A stretch of 64,000 bases of DNA, taken from Lucifuga dentata (taxonomy: Eukaryota; Chordata; Actinopteri; Ophidiiformes; Bythitidae). Position 1 is the stretch's first letter. Each line of letters begins with the position of its first letter. Shown here in pieces: positions 39,490 to 57,177 of the stretch. Location: assembly GCA_014773175.1 (NCBI GenBank), contig VXCM01000042.1:120926-184925 (forward strand), given 5' to 3'. The position numbers and the translations under genes are program-made. The notes under the pieces are model-generated. The model saw nothing but the letters and a program-made list of their open reading frames with translations, was not told where the DNA came from and did not search any database.

Positions 39490-39498
39490 ACTCCAATT

Positions 39499-42400
39499 AC
39501 GAGCCATGTCCATGTATATGTCTTGCTGAAGTTATTGCCTTAAACACAATACAGCGTAAAAGCATAGTGTGCTTGTAAATGTAGTGATATTCTCGTCCAC
39601 AACTAAAAATTGGATCCCAGACTTCAAAAGGAAGCTACGTTAATTCTAACACTGGATAAAAAAAAATAAAAAAAATATCAACTGTGACATGAGAAAATTG
39701 CTTTGATAGAATCCAAAAAGTTGGATAGGGAATGGATGTAAAATCACAATATATAAAAGGCTTGAGGCAAAATGGAGGGAGGGGATGGAGAGATAAAGTG
39801 GAGAGAGAGAGAGAGTTACTTTAGGGGATGTTAACACTTCATGCCTCTGTGCTTCAGGTTCCTGCAGCCAGAGAATCCTCGCTGTTACTGTATTGATTAA
39901 CAGCTCTTATAGAAGGAGCGATCATAAAAATGGAAATGACAAGTCAGTGAGCAGCAACATTAAGGTATTGAGCATCGTTACAACACCCTAAAAATCAGCT
40001 AAGGTCACCTGAACTTTGAATAAAATGCTCAGATCTGCACCTCCTCCCATTTACGATCATCCTCGCTAACCTGAAAGTGGATCAGGCTGTTTGTTATTTA
40101 CTTTCCACCGAGACCACTGTGGGATCGGGGCTGAAGGGAAGACTGAATAATTATCTGAATATTCATAGGAGCTCATTTGCAGTCGGCACCATCACGCATT
40201 GCTAACACGCCATTTAATCATGGGAAATATTTTCTGAGTGTAAAAATGAATGGACACCAGAGGGGGTGTTTTCTTATTTTCTTCCAGGGTTTTGATGTTC
40301 CTATGAAAAGTACACCTGAGAGTTTTGTTTGTCCACCAGAGCGGTGGGCTGCTATTGAACTTTGAGGGATTATAGACTTGTAGAGTCAGTGGTCTGTCCC
40401 CTCAGCAGTGCACCAGCCTGGCCCAGATGGAGCTTTCTCCCCAGGTCCCAGTATTATTAATGTTCCATCCAGATGAGGAACGATGCTGCAGCCTGGCTCA
40501 TCTTGCCGCCCCTCCCCTAGGGACACCTGCCGCCACTGTACCATACACAGGTTATGTACCCACGAAAACAGCGAAAAAAAAATGTCCACTGCTCCAATAT
40601 AGCAATTCAGTATATCTTCAGAGGTCATGGTTGGACATACATACACAGCCCGGAGGGATGAAAAACATTCCTTTATCTTTTGCCGAATTTTTAGAAACAA
40701 GCAGCGTCCCAGATGTATTATCTGTCATTAGCATCAAACTTCAACATCAAAGGCAGTAGCAAACATCAGTCCTATTGTCGAATGTTACAGATATGGGTCA
40801 CTCACGGTTACTTCAGCTGCTATTACTGACTGATTTAGTTGTTATTAACACAGTATATGGGGATGTGATGACAGTCTGCGTAGGGAGGTGCCGTGTTCAG
40901 TAGAGGTCTGCTGTCAGATTATCTCCATAGTGGGAATTGATCATTAGCTTTGACAAGAAGAACTATGTCCCAGTTATGTCAAGGCCAACGAGGCTCTCAG
41001 CGAAGAACATCCCTTTTAACAAGTCAAACACTCATATCTCCACAGCCTCACTGGGCAGATCACATGCGCTCAGATTAGGCTCTCATCACTGCACCACTGC
41101 CTTTATCCCAGTGTGTAAGACATGTAAGCTCTCAGCCACAGTATGGACACGCACACTTATGCCAACACATTCCCACACACTCATTTACTCAACACATGCA
41201 TGCAGAAGCCTCGGTATGCACACATGCTACCACTTTGCGTTGTCATGTGGCCGCTGTAGCAATCAAATCTTTCAACAAGAGATGCACGCAGATGCCCCAT
41301 TTGCTGCTGAATCACTGATGGGAAATGAACCCTTCTGTTTGGCTGCAGGCGCGTATAGCCGAGCATGACAGGTTGTCATGGTACATTTGAGATACATCCG
41401 GGGGNACACATGGACGCAACTTCAAGGGAGGGACAAGAAGCGCTGCAATTCTTCCGCATCCATGCTGACCAAACAGATGTGGATTATGAATGTAATCAGC
41501 ATGCTAGAATAAGATGCACAGTTTGATGCAGGCTTTAAAATAATATTGTTTTATTACAAGCAGGGCTATTATCATTATGAGCAGGACGGAATATATCAAA
41601 CAGATTGCTTCATTATTGGCAATGTTGTCAAAACAAGCTGCTTCCAGGCTTCAGCTGTATCCCTGATTTACAGATTACATGCTGTAATACAGTGGAAATT
41701 CACCTTACAGCACAAATATTTGTGTTGCACATTCATAAACATATTTCAGCTTCAGTTTAATGATTACAGTACTATCATGTTTTTTGCAACTATCTGTACT
41801 GTACACAGCTTTCATGAAAAGCAAAATCTAAACTGATGTTACCCAATGACAGTCACTTCAAGTAAACAACATAGAAAGAAAAATAGAAAAGCTCCATTCC
41901 CCGCAGCACAGCTCTCATATTGTTCCAGAGTTGGCAAGACAGGAAGCTGCTGCAGATACAGCCTGAGGGGATGGTCAGAGGGAGCACATTATACAATACA
42001 AAACAATAACTCTTTTCCCTCTCTGACAGACACTCACAAGCAGACACAGGAAACACTAACAAACACCGAAATCCTCCCGGGTCAGAAAAGATGTTTATCT
42101 CTTTCGTGAAGTTGAAGATAATGACAGTCTCCTCCGTCTTTGTCACATCTCACCGAGTTCTCGGACTATTAAAGATGCGATTTGACTCTGAACCTTTCAC
42201 CTAACAGAAAAGGGTTTGACCCTCAAGTTGGAGTGGAAAGGTAGTCACTCAGCGCTCAGGTTTTCTTACATTTCTTTTATTTCTTTATTTTATAACCAAC
42301 ATGTTTTCCCTTGGTGTCCCCTGTGTTGGCATAGTAGCAGGTCCTCATGTACAGAAATATAGAGTCAGTCTCTGTCATTTGTGTGGGAGAGAAATTCTTT

Positions 42401-42872
42401 GGTTGCTTTTGTACCCACATAAAGAAAATGAAGTAATCATGCAACAAAATGACTCATTGTTCGTCCATAAATATACATATACACACACCTACTGTATGTA
42501 GCATACCCACTGCATATACTCTCACCACATGGTAAAGTAGTCGCAGATATTAATAAAATGCACATGAGCAAATAAGATAATTTAATATTTCCTAGATTTA
42601 ATTGTATTCATACAAATACAATATTACTGTGCCACATTTACAGTTTAGAATGATGCTGAAGCTTATTGAGCTCAACCTAAAATTATATCACATACTGTAT
42701 GCATCCCTGTGACTTTCAGTCTTTAGCATTATGAATTTTTCTGATCCGTGTTTCTGGTGAGGATGAGACAATCAAACAGGCAAGTCACACATCAAATCAC
42801 GAGTCAGGATTGACAAGTCCAAGTCAAGTCACAAGTCCTAAACTTTAAGTTTCAAGTCCTAAGAAAGCCATA
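39499..42872. other. Intronic DNA, no recognised gene
   Basis: Includes a unique, repeat-free block at 40090-40360 that could be a conserved non-coding element, and an N at 41405. No exon recognised. Confidence 0.5.
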
Positions 42873-43613
42873 GGCTGGATTCGCATGTCAAGCGTTGAGC
42901 GTTGCTGCTGACCTGGGCGTTCTCATGCTTGCACATGAGCGGAGTCTGAGCAGCGCCGCTCAACCTCGCACTGACAGGAAGTGCTTGTTGCTAATGACAA
43001 TTTAACGGTTACCATAGACTGTAAAGACAGGATGTAGCCTAGACTCAATCTTCGCACATTCATGGTTAAAATCGGATTCCGGTTTCAACTCAGGTGGCGA
43101 CATGGACGTCGCAAAAAACAAAAAAATGCTCTTCTTATTAGGACAAGAAAAGCAAAAAAATGGAGAATGTGGGTGCATGAAACCTCACATTTCAGACACT
43201 ATATTAATTTCCAAACCTGATGTCCCTGTCTGACTGCTGAGATTTTGCCATGCAAGTGCTTTTTTTTTTTTTTTTTTTTTTTTNTTTTTTTTTTTTTTTT
43301 TTACCAGATCATGATAAGATTTTAAAGTTGTGTTACTCTACAGATTATAAGCTTCTCCTTCATTGTTGTGGCGCTTCTGGTTACGTGATGTACAGCAGCG
43401 CTCTGATTGGTTGCATGTTGGAAAGGTCAGCGTCAGAAAGGTCAAAGTTCATTTAAATGAAATTTGAGCGCCACATCAAAACGGAGAATCTGAGTGTCAC
43501 GTGGCGGTCAAGGTGGCATGACGCGACGTTAGGAGTCACTGCTCAGCTCCCAATACACAACCCAATACGCCCAGGACAGCACAACGCTCAACGCTTATCA
43601 TGTGAATCCAGCC
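42873..43613. mobile_element. GGC-ended inverted-repeat element, copy 2 (complete)
   Basis: Left end GGCTGGATTCGCATGTCAAG, right end …TTATCATGTGAATCCAGCC. The ends are inverse over about 30 bp including AAGCGTTGAGCGTTG. ATA occurs immediately before (42870-42872) and after (43614-43616), a 3-bp duplication like that made by PIF/Harbinger elements. An internal poly-T tract (43259-43302) contains an N. No transposase frame. Confidence 0.8.
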
Positions 43614-45176
43614 ATAGTGTGCTCGATACCAAAGCTAATGGCAGAGTAATAACTGTATAAATTTTGTCTTTGGTTTGGGGAAGATATCAGATGTTCTGAG
43701 TCAAAAGTCCAAGTGAAGACACAAGTCACTGGTTGCAAAGTTGAGCTGCAAATCTTTTTTAATTAAAGTTGCAGATTTGTAACTTTATTTCAAGACGAGT
43801 CTAACAAGAATCAAGTCATATTCACACAAAAAACACACACCAGCGCTAATTGGGTAGTTTATAAAATCTTTCTGTGAAATATTTAAGAGTGAATTTGAAT
43901 TTAAACACAATACTAAGTGTCTATGGGTGTCTAGTGTAAAATCAAATATTCAGATAGCTGTGTGATTAGAAACTCAAACAGTATTATCTGAATTTCTAAT
44001 CACAGTCTGGTTCTCTTCACTCCAAAAGGAGCAAACATTAATGCAGAATAATGGCTCTCTGAAACTGACCTCAGGTCCAGGGTCCCAGTCTCTGTTTCAA
44101 TGTAATTATACTCTTGCTTCATTTGCTTCAAGCCCCTTTGACCTTCCAGTACGTCAATATTGTATGATGCTTACACTGTCTCATTAAGATGGAAATATGC
44201 TTTTAAATCAAGCAGTTCACTGCATTTTTAAGTAAAATGAGAGATGGATCGCTTGGTGAAGTGGTTGTTCAAGTACATGATTAATTGTTTGAGGGAATCT
44301 GTAATTGCAGAGAAGTGGTGTAAGCTGATCACACAGCCATGAATAGACAAAGAAAAGGGAGATGGAGTAAAAAAGAATGAACTGAAGTACTTACAAGGAC
44401 TTACCAGAGAGCGATTTGACCTGGATAAGCCAGGAAGAGATCTAAAGAAGGGTATGAAAATCTAACATCAGCTCATGACAAGCATCGATCCTGTAACCCA
44501 AACTGTAAATACAACCCTAAAAAACAGCATTTAGGACCTAATTGTTCCCTGCTGCTGCTCTTGACTCAAGGTGATTGATTTAAGAGGAATGTTAAAAAAA
44601 AATAATTTAAAAAAAGGACACTAAAGGCGAACATCACTGGAAAACCATCATTTAGCTGTGATGAATTTAAAGTAAGGGTGTTTTCATACATAGCTTGTTT
44701 TGAGAGTTTATTTTGGACGCTGGAGGGAGAGGTCCCAGTCTGATTCTAATCGAACTTTGAACCAGTTTGTTTGTAGAGGGAATATGATCTGCTGATCTGC
44801 ACTTGTCCCAAACCAACTATGAGGTAATCTATTGATGTATTTGATTGCTCTACAACCAGAGAGGGTTGGTTAACGCTTAACTGCAGTAAAGTTTGCTTTG
44901 CGTTCGATGCTCGCCAAACAAACAAAATCTTTCCCTACACCTTCAGTTAGACGTAGCGATTGAAATGGATGTATGAAACTGTTGTAACATGTCAAACTCA
45001 CTTAGCATGTGTTCACGTGAACATCTCCTCAGGTTAGCATGTTGTTGTATGTGCTCAAAAGCAGCATGTCTCCTTCACATAATGTGACCCTACATGTGGC
45101 TTTTCCACATGTTATCTTGAAGTCAAATTCAGCTTCTGCAGCCATAGTTTTCTATGGATCAAATGATGACCATTCC
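43614..45176. other. Intronic DNA, no recognised gene
   Basis: AT-rich unique sequence. The stretch from about 44685 (GTGTTTTCATACATAGCTTG… CGAACTTTGAACCAGTTTG) looks like a worn fish MITE but its borders are unclear. Confidence 0.45.
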
Positions 45177-45179
45177 TTA

Positions 45180-45742
45180 TGCTGCGTTCAACAGACTTCA
45201 GAACTCAGATTTTTCCAACTTCTTACTTAGAAAAATGCGTGGAATGGCACTTTAAGTCGGAGCTCTGGCTAGGAAACCTGGATCAAAATTATCTACCCAG
45301 ACTTACCGAGTATGAAGTCACTCAACATGGCAGCGCCCGTGGAAGTGAGCTTTATGAATGGAAATGATCAGCTAACAGATGATAAAGTAGTTTTTCTTGT
45401 ATGAAATTGAAAGAAAAAGGTTAGAATATATCGCCAAGTTAGCTATCTATTTTGTAATAACTGTTTGCCATTGTTATGTAAGTGTAAATAATTTCATAAT
45501 ATGACTTCTCCACATAAAGTTTCATACCCACTGTGATTAATATCATTGTAAAACAACACAACCAAACAGTCCTGTAGTCTAATTTTAGTTTAGTTAGCAT
45601 TTTTTTAAGATGTTTAATTAATTTTACAGTATTTATTGGTGTTCATGCTTTTTTGATTACATTTGGCTGGAATGGTTTGAGGTTGGAAGTTGGAGCTTCC
45701 AACTGGGAAAACTTCGACTTCCGAGGTCTGTCAAACACAGCA
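45180..45742. mobile_element. PIF/Harbinger-like non-autonomous element, TTA target duplication
   Basis: Left end TGCTGCGTTCAACAGACTTC; the right end is its inverse (opposite strand TGCTGTGTTTGACAGACCTC). TTA is present at 45177-45179 and 45743-45745. The TTA/TAA 3-bp duplication is typical of PIF/Harbinger. No transposase frame in 563 bp. Confidence 0.8.
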
Positions 45743-45745
45743 TTA

Positions 45746-50969
<5,224 letters not shown>

Positions 50970-51159
50970 TGAAAATGTGAATGTGCTACATTTACAATGC
51001 AGGTCTTGATGCTCGAGTCTGATTTTGCATCTATAGTCCCCCTTTTTTTTTTTTTTTTTNGTAAAAAAATAAATAAATAAAAAATATGAAGAAAAAATAA
51101 ACAAGGGACATTATTTTGTGTTTTTAAACTAAAAAAAAAATGTCTGTATGCTGTCCGTA

Positions 51160-51535
51160 GTATGTTTTAAAAGTCTGTATGCATATGATAGGCTAATTAG
51201 ATGATTTTGTGCTAAAAGCACAATTTTCTTTATTGCTAAATCCAATGGAAAAGTATAATTTAATAAGGTCATGTACTGAAGACAACGTAATTTTTTGCCA
51301 GTTTTAAAAGTCAGTATGCCTATGATAATACATGATATTGCATTAAAAGCACAAGTATTTCCTTTAAATCTGATGGAAAAGCATAATTTTATAAGGTAGG
51401 CATGTGCAGGCATAGTCACAAGGTGAGACTGTTAATTCAGTTTTCCTATTTCTCCTTATTTTTATGAGTCTTAGAAACTCCATATTTAATAAGGTCATTA
51501 CTGCAGACAGTCACAATGGTAAGGTGGCGATTCCT
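51160..51535. repeat. Diverged tandem repeat of about 135 bp
   Basis: Two units (about 51160-51290 and 51296-51425) share TTTTAAAAGTCTGTATGC / TTTTAAAAGTCAGTATGC, then TATGATA, AAAAGCACAA, GATGGAAAAGCATAATTT-like and ATAAGGT blocks in the same order. A partial third unit at about 51485-51535 has TTTAATAAGGTCAT and CACAATGGTAAGGT. Confidence 0.7.
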
Positions 51536-51584
51536 CATTATTTTTTTGAGTTTAAAAAGTGGAAAAATTTGCTTGTTTAAAAAA

Positions 51585-51622
51585 ATGCAAATTTGCGAGT
51601 TTTTAAACTCGCAAATTTGCAT
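51585..51622. repeat. 18-bp-arm palindrome carrying two octamer motifs
   Basis: Arms 51585-51602 (ATGCAAATTTGCGAGTTT) and 51605-51622 are exact reverse complements with two bases between. Each arm contains ATGCAAAT, the POU-octamer consensus, in opposite orientation. Confidence 0.95.
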
Positions 51623-53585
51623 GCTTAAAAACATGAAATAATGCTCCTCATTTTTTGTTTTTTTTTTCTTCATATGGCCCTAATACGCCGTCACACACAT
51701 GTACCTGCTGTAAATGTAGCAAAGGTGACATCTTCAGTTTTATTGGTTTGTCTGTTTTTTAACAAAATTTCAGAAAACCAAACGGATTCAGCTTCTAATC
51801 GATTGATTTATCTTTTTATCACTTTAATACACAGATCCACATTTCCACGTGCATATGCATGTGCCTGAATTGTGTAGTTTATAGGATTTTTTTACATCGT
51901 GAGCCAGGCATACACACACTTGCATACACACCGTTTTTCACACAGCATCTGTCCAAAATGTTACAGACAGACTTTACACTTCACCTTTTGTTCTCAAGTG
52001 AGGAAGTGAGAAATCTTAACAAGATGAATTTTAACCAACTTTCTGCTTTTTTAATAAGTCTTCTGTCATTTGCTGACGATCAAACATGCACATTTTAACC
52101 TGTGGATAAAAAGGAAACGCTCACAAAGCAGAGCGCATCTGTGCCCTCTTCATAACAAGGTGAATTCTGTTCGGTGTAAGCAACCGGTCTGAGGGCCCAG
52201 AGTAGTAAAGAAGGAACATAAAGCAGGCAGGAAACAAACGGGTGGGCTCAGCCTGAGGCTGCACTGCTCTCACAGATAAAGTTAACAGCCGCTGTGTTTT
52301 TCAACTACCTTTCAGCTCTGTAAACTGACTCAGAACGCTGCATACAAAAATAATGAAGGCAGTTAAGTCCTCCAAGCCTGCAGTCCAGCACTCTGTGACA
52401 GGTTGATCACCCAATTTGTATTCATTTGATTGACTCCCCCCACCTTCCTCCTCCCCCCAACCAGCTCACGACCAGCCACCATCTTGTCTTCTCTTAGTGC
52501 TTGGTGACCATGATTTTGAATAGAAGCTGAGACTAATGTGATGGTAGAAAAAAAAGGGGGAATAGCCAGTGAAGTTTAGACCACATGGGGCTTCCCAAGG
52601 TTGTTCTGCCGATTTATATGCCAGCAGATAAGCATAAAGCTCTCGCTGGGCCCCTCACAGACATCCCAGGCCTAAAATTTTGAGAAAGAAGTTGATCGAA
52701 TGGGGTTCTTGCCAGCCTGTCAAGGTAAGGTGCAGCACTCGGTTCACTCTAAAGAATGCATCTTTAATTTTCAATCCATTCCTTTGCACAATTTTAAATA
52801 AGTATAATTAAAATAGCATCTTAGAATCATTTGATTTTTCCTTTATATTCTCTTGAGATTCTTTTGTCGAGATAGTACAATTTTCAGCAAAAAAAAAAAA
52901 AAAATNAAAAAAAAAAAAAAAGCTTTAATACCTAACCAGCTGATATCTGAGAGTAAAATGGCTTTGGTTAAATATCATCATCATCATAGAAGGAGAGGGC
53001 CAAAATGTGAAGCCTGAAGCTGCTTTTCTGCAAAATACACACGTGTCCTTTTCTCTTGACCCTCTCTTTGCAGAACACCCAGCCATACTCCCCTTTTTAG
53101 CTTCCGGAAGCAAAATGCAGAGGATGCTTCAACAGAAATTGAGCTGCATTCTTGCTTCTGTAAAGGTTAGTCTTTCTCAAGCTGTTCTTTGTTTTGTTTT
53201 CCATTCTCTCTCTCTCTCACTCTCTCTCTCACACACACACACACACAAACACACAAACACACACACACACCNTTCCATTCTCTCTCTCTCTCACTCTCTC
53301 TCTCACACACACACACACAAACACACAAACACACACACACACCACTGCATGCACTTTAATGGTGGGTGGTAGGAGTGGGACCAACTCGTGCTCAATGACT
53401 TCCCATTAACCCAAATACTCAGCGAGAAATAATCAAGTGTGTGTTTACATGCTGTGCATGATTAGGCAGGCGTGACACAAATACAGAACGCACCAACCAC
53501 CCACTCTTCATATTTATCGCCGAGCACAGGCAGCGTGTTTTGATATGAACTGTTGCACAAAAAAAAAGGCAGCTGATGTGAAGAT

Positions 53586-53622
<37 letters not shown>

Positions 53623-56312
53623 GAGGTCCGCCCCTTAGCAGAAGTCATGCTGTGTGTGATCAGTGTGTAATAGCAGGATCAGTCCTTATTCCTTTCATTG
53701 CTTCCTTTGTTCATGTCCTGTTTTGCTATCAGCCACCGTGCGGGTTTGATTACAGAGCCTTACACTGATCTGCCAATCCCATTAGGTGCTAATCTGTGAC
53801 ATGTGATGTTCTTCTCTTGTGTTTGTCTACGTGCGGACATGTCTGTGTGTTAGACCTGTGGGTAGGCCTCTCCCCCTTCGTTATGTGGCTTCTTATCAGA
53901 GGCTACTTGATATCCTGATCCCCCCTCTGAGGGTCTTGTTGAGGCAGCTATCAGCACACAGCATAGCCCACAGACTACATGAAAGCTCTTTCATCCCACT
54001 CTCTTTTTAATCAGCGTTTCTCATTCACCTGGCTCTCAGGCCAAATTGCCTCATTTGTATTTGTTCTCTCGCAAGCCAGTGAAACCAACAACACAACATT
54101 GTTTTTGCTTTAATTCTCAGCCATTTTATTCCACCTGCAGGATCTCATTTTGCTCTGGAAAGTAGCACTGAAGCACAATGTCACACACTATGTTTACTCA
54201 CACACACACACAATCGTCTTTGTCATCTTTCATAAAAAAAAAATTGGCATGAAAGTAAGAAGCGACCAAAGCCAGTGTCTGACACCCATGTTTCTTCTCT
54301 CTTCTTTTCTTTCTTTATGTCTTTCAGAGAGGGAGCCCTTCATTGCCTGTTCTGTAGCAGCAGACAAGGCAGGCCCTTTTGTTTGTGGAAGTCACAGTGA
54401 GAGCGAGGCTGGGGAGCACCTTCCAAAACACTCGCCCGCCATAGATCTGCATTACCCGCTCCACTGGCAAAATAGATCAATCCATGCTCCCTCCAAACAA
54501 TTATCACCTTAAGAGAAGCAGGCAGAATGAGAAAGGCTGAAATGAAAGCATCTTCTCCCACTCATTCTTCATCTCCGCTTTTGTTGATAGCGAAGAGAAT
54601 TACGTTCACATGATCGCCTCTCCATTAACGTGTTAAGATTGAAAAGGAATGTGTCAGACACGCCGGTGACATGTCAGGAATGTCTGGAAGCCTTATCAGA
54701 CGTGCATTTTAACAGACTGGTTGTAAGCTTTTTTTAAGTCGTCTCACACAGCAATAATCACATATTCACGTACAGCAGTTCATTTTACAGTATAACCTGC
54801 CCAGTTCCACTGTGGAACATATATTTGTTGAGATTAGTGTTTTGAATCTGAGTGGAACATTTTTACTACACCACTCTTGTCATATTCTTCACTTAACAGC
54901 CTGTTTCCACTCCAGCTAGTCAGATATGATTTACTTGCTGTTCAGAGAGCCAAAGTCCCTTATTAAAAGGAGCAGAGAACAGCTTTTCAAGCACATAACA
55001 CACTGTGACAGGATGTGGTCCATCTGTGAGACTGTTTCAGAGCAAAAGTGACCTGCCGGCAGATACATCACCGTCTAATTTGTCAAATGCGGAGACCTCA
55101 TTCTGCAGTTGATCAAAATGAAATCCAGGCGATCGTGCCGCTCCCAATATAGAATGAGAAATCATCTGCTTCGCCTCCTCCTTCATGTCTATATGATGTT
55201 ATCATGAAAGCAAACATGAAAACATACGCATTAGGATGTTGTGTCATTGAAGAAAAATAATAAAAGACTTTTGTGAGTATAAGGCTGCATGTTATAAGCT
55301 GACAGGAGCAATCCAGGCTGCCGACAACGCCCAGATTGTTATCCTTATGACATTTTACATACAGACTTAGGATGAAAGAGTTCATTTCTGGAGCTGCTGA
55401 TTAATTTATATTCATTTTCTTTGCTTTTTTTTTCCATTGTCAATGTCAGATTAAATGGATCTTGATGTATTTTGTTGTCTGGAGTCTTCTGTTTTTAGAG
55501 GGTGTTTGAAGAGGTTTCTCAGCAGACGTGATTGATTTGTTCAGCACTAAACGAGAAAGGGGGAAAGGGTATGCTGTGTTTGCACCAAATTCTTTTGCTA
55601 AGGCAATTGTCCTTGGCTCCTTTTACTAACCGAAGTCGGAGTAAATTGCAATTTAATGCGGCCAGCAAATTGGGATGCAGACGGCTTAGTTGCCAGCAAA
55701 GATGGGATAGGCAGAAAATCCTTGAGCAATCCGCTGCTACCTGCTGCACCGTTCATTTGAAGGGATAGAGGACAAAAAAAAAAATAGAGGACACTCTTAT
55801 GCATGCACACACACATGAATGTGGGTTGAAATTACAACATTTGCATACAACTTCTCTTCCCTCGCTAACAAACCTCTGGTGGATTGTGTGTGTGAGTGTG
55901 AGCAGTAAAGATAACCTGTTACTGCTGGTGTTCTGGCAGAGGTCAGTCTCTGCTCCAACACGGAGGTAACATTTTGATATGTTGCTGGAGATGATACAGA
56001 TGCAAATGCTGGACAGCTGAGCCCAGAGGATTACAGAATTTAAAGATGACAGGAGAAGAACTACTTTCAGCACAGAGGAAGATCATGTGACAAGATGTAA
56101 AGGAGAACGAAATATGTCACTGTAAGGCTGTGCAGCTGTTTAGATTATTTGATATTTTTTTTTAGAACGCAGATGAGCAGCATGGAGTAACTATATTATT
56201 AATAGGCATAATGCAGTCAGCAAGAAAAACATATTTTCTTAAGATGTGGGTGTGAGCTTTGTCATACAAAGCAAAAAACATTTAAGTCATTAGTGAGACA
56301 TTTGATCCTGTA

Positions 56313-57177
56313 TTCTAAGGCTACATTTACACTACACTTAATTTTTTGGGCATCTTCTCTTTTTAAATGGCACATATCTGATAACTGTCCTTATAAAGTT
56401 TTGATCTGAAAACCCGGATGCAGAAATGTGGAACAATGTAAGCAAACGCTGCAATGGGCTGAGAGAAATATTTACACAAGCTATTGCTTCCTGAATCATC
56501 TTTAATGGTCCACAAAGAATCCTGTTTTAAGACGGTTTGGGCACATGCAGCAATGATCACCGCTACCTCAGATCACAGGAAGTCTGGATGAAAGCGAGGG
56601 TAAGACTGGTGGGATCACATGATTGAAACTTCAACAATGATCAGTTGGGTTAGCAAGTTTCAAATGCAGAGAGAAATATTCCGTATGTTATTCGAGAGTT
56701 TATCACCAAGATTCTCCAGTGTTCATATGTTCTTTTGTTGGGCGATCAATGCAGATGCGGGTGGGATTTGGACTCTGGTGGCTGCAATGTGAGCCTGTTA
56801 TCACACACTTACATATGTTTGGCATAAACTCCTCATCAATATGTCTGATATATATAATATGTCCTCTGTTGACGAACAATGGTCATCGTATTGATTACTT
56901 ACGTTGTATTTATTACATCAGAATGGCAAGAAAATTTCTGTGTATTTAGGTTGCAGTCGCATTGGCAGATATCCGACACATATCAGATTTATTTCCACAT
57001 ATGCATGTGGCACAAAACAGATCTCAGAATATCCAGTTCCATGTGCTTTGTTTTTGTTTTGTTTTGTTTTGTTTTTACAATATACATCTTCTTGAGATAT
57101 ATCTGATAGTACCATATGTCCACATCAAGATCCGAATCAGATCACTTGTACGTAGTAGTGTTAATGTACCCTAAGAA
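56313..57177. mobile_element. Non-autonomous inverted-repeat element 'ctaaggctacatttacactac'
   Basis: Left end TTCTAAGGCTACATTTACACTAC-like; the right end read on the other strand is TTCTTAGGGTACATTAACAC followed by TAC. Inside are repeated 'acatatctgat / atccgacacatatcagattt' phrases common in fish MITEs. CTAAG occurs at both borders but cannot be separated from the terminal repeat, so the target duplication is unclear. No transposase frame. Confidence 0.65.

Noticed and set aside
53007..53372. 121-codon frame
   Set aside because: Most of it is translated CT/CA microsatellite, doubled by the assembly duplication at N 53272.
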